Source of the DNA: Escherichia coli DSM 30083 = JCM 1649 = ATCC 11775
GTDB taxonomy: Bacteria > Pseudomonadota > Gammaproteobacteria > Enterobacterales > Enterobacteriaceae
Assembly (NCBI RefSeq): GCF_003697165.2
Contig: NZ_CP033092.2
Location: 434,001-498,000 of the forward strand
Reading direction: 5' to 3'
Length of the DNA stretch: 64,000 nt
Positions 63,352 through 64,000 of the stretch are shown piece after piece. Each line of letters begins with the position of its first letter. Positions within the stretch are counted from its first letter, which is position 1. A program made the translations under genes and the position numbers. The notes under the pieces are model-generated. The model had not been told where the DNA came from and did no database searches. It was given only the letters and a program-made list of their open reading frames with translations.

Positions 63352-63359
63352 AGGTTTCT

Positions 63360-63953
63360 ATGACTTCTCTGTATTTAGCTTCCGGTTCTCCGCGTCGTCA
63401 GGAGTTACTTGCGCAACTTGGCGTGACCTTTGAACGTATTGTTACGGGCATTGAGGAGCAGCGTCAGCCGCAGGAGAGCGCGCAGCAGTATGTTGTGCGT
63501 CTGGCGCGCGAGAAAGCACAGGCGGGTGTCGCGCAAACGGCGCAGGATCTCCCGGTGCTGGGTGCGGATACTATCGTTATCCTGAACGGAGAAGTGCTCG
63601 AGAAACCGCGCGACGCAGAGCATGCGGCGCAGATGTTGCGCAAATTATCGGGTCAGACCCATCAGGTGATGACGGCAGTGGCGTTGGCTGACAGCCAGCA
63701 CATTCTCGATTGCCTGGTGGTCACCGATGTGACTTTCAGAACGTTAACAGACGAAGACATCGCGGGCTATGTCGCCAGCGGCGAACCGTTAGATAAAGCA
63801 GGTGCATACGGTATTCAGGGGCTGGGTGGCTGTTTTGTCAGGAAGATAAATGGCAGCTTTCACGCCGTAGTCGGCTTACCGCTGGTTGAAACGTATGAAT
63901 TATTAAGTAATTTTAACGCACTGCGTGAGAAAAGGGATAAACATGACGGCTGA
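63360..63953 (+). CDS. yhdE: Maf-family nucleotide pyrophosphatase YhdE
   Basis: The 197-aa product begins MTSLYLASGSPRRQELLAQ, the Maf signature, with the metal aspartate in LGADTIVIL (about residue 70). Maf proteins of this type hydrolyse dTTP, UTP and modified nucleotides to the monophosphates. It is 8 nt after mreD, and its 3' end overlaps rng by 11 nt. Confidence 0.95.
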   Translation: MTSLYLASGSPRRQELLAQLGVTFERIVTGIEEQRQPQESAQQYVVRLAREKAQAGVAQTAQDLPVLGADTIVILNGEVLEKPRDAEHAAQMLRKLSGQTHQVMTAVALADSQHILDCLVVTDVTFRTLTDEDIAGYVASGEPLDKAGAYGIQGLGGCFVRKINGSFHAVVGLPLVETYELLSNFNALREKRDKHDG

Positions 63954-64000
63954 ATTGTTGGTAAACGTAACGCCTTCGGAAACTCGAGTGGCGTATATTG
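63943..64000 (+). CDS. rng: Ribonuclease G (5' end only)
   Basis: The first 19 codons (MTAELLVNVTPSETRVAYI) are present before the window ends. They match the amino terminus of RNase G, an RNase E homologue that matures the 16S 5' end. It starts inside yhdE, behind AGGGATAAAC. Confidence 0.9.
   Translation, partial: MTAELLVNVTPSETRVAYI

Overview
The window is chromosomal DNA of Escherichia coli or a very close relative. The gene order, protein lengths and most protein sequences match what I recall of E. coli K-12 between the S10 ribosomal operon and rng. The rRNA operon is an E. coli-type rrnD with a 1542-nt 16S, a 2904-nt 23S, and a 5S-tRNA(Thr)-5S tail. The window runs opposite to the usual K-12 numbering. 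A sugar locus between accC and yhdT, which I do not recall in K-12, points to a non-K-12 strain.

Layout. 1-13738: the S10, spc and alpha operons, with 28 r-protein genes plus secY and rpoA, and their terminators, promoters and autoregulatory sites. 13804-24086: yhdN, zntR, arfA | mscL, trkA, rsmB, fmt, def | dprA, smg, yrdD, tsaC, aroE, yrdB | yrdA. 24087-29947: rrnD. 29970-34123: the amino-acid ABC operon yhdWXYZ, with a readable sigma-54 promoter and two NtrC-type sites. 34554-41512: yhdV, acrEF, acrS, yhdU and the DNA adenine methylase yhdJ. 41600-45792: the dusB-fis operon and yhdT-panF-prmA. 45885-54380: the inserted sugar locus. 54472-56302: accBC. 57280-64000: acuI, csrD, mreBCD, maf (yhdE) and the start of rng.

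The sugar locus holds a DeoR-family repressor followed by a PfkB-family kinase on the minus strand. Divergent from these are a GatY/KbaY-like class II ketose-bisphosphate aldolase, a ribose-type ABC transporter (binding protein, double ATPase, permease), a second PfkB kinase and a DUF4432 epimerase-like protein. This reads as a complete route from uptake through phosphorylation to aldol cleavage of a ketohexose, possibly tagatose-like. The minus-strand kinase carries one in-frame ochre codon and is a pseudogene here. Perfect palindromes in the divergent promoter region are candidate operators.

The stretch between accB and acuI, normally treated as empty, contains gene fossils on the minus strand. 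One is a clear msrQ (YedZ-type haem membrane protein) relic with one frameshift and four stops. The other is a shorter relic that ends like AroQ (type II dehydroquinase) just before accB. The accBC promoter lies upstream of the aroQ-like relic, so the long accBC leader appears to be the decayed aroQ gene.
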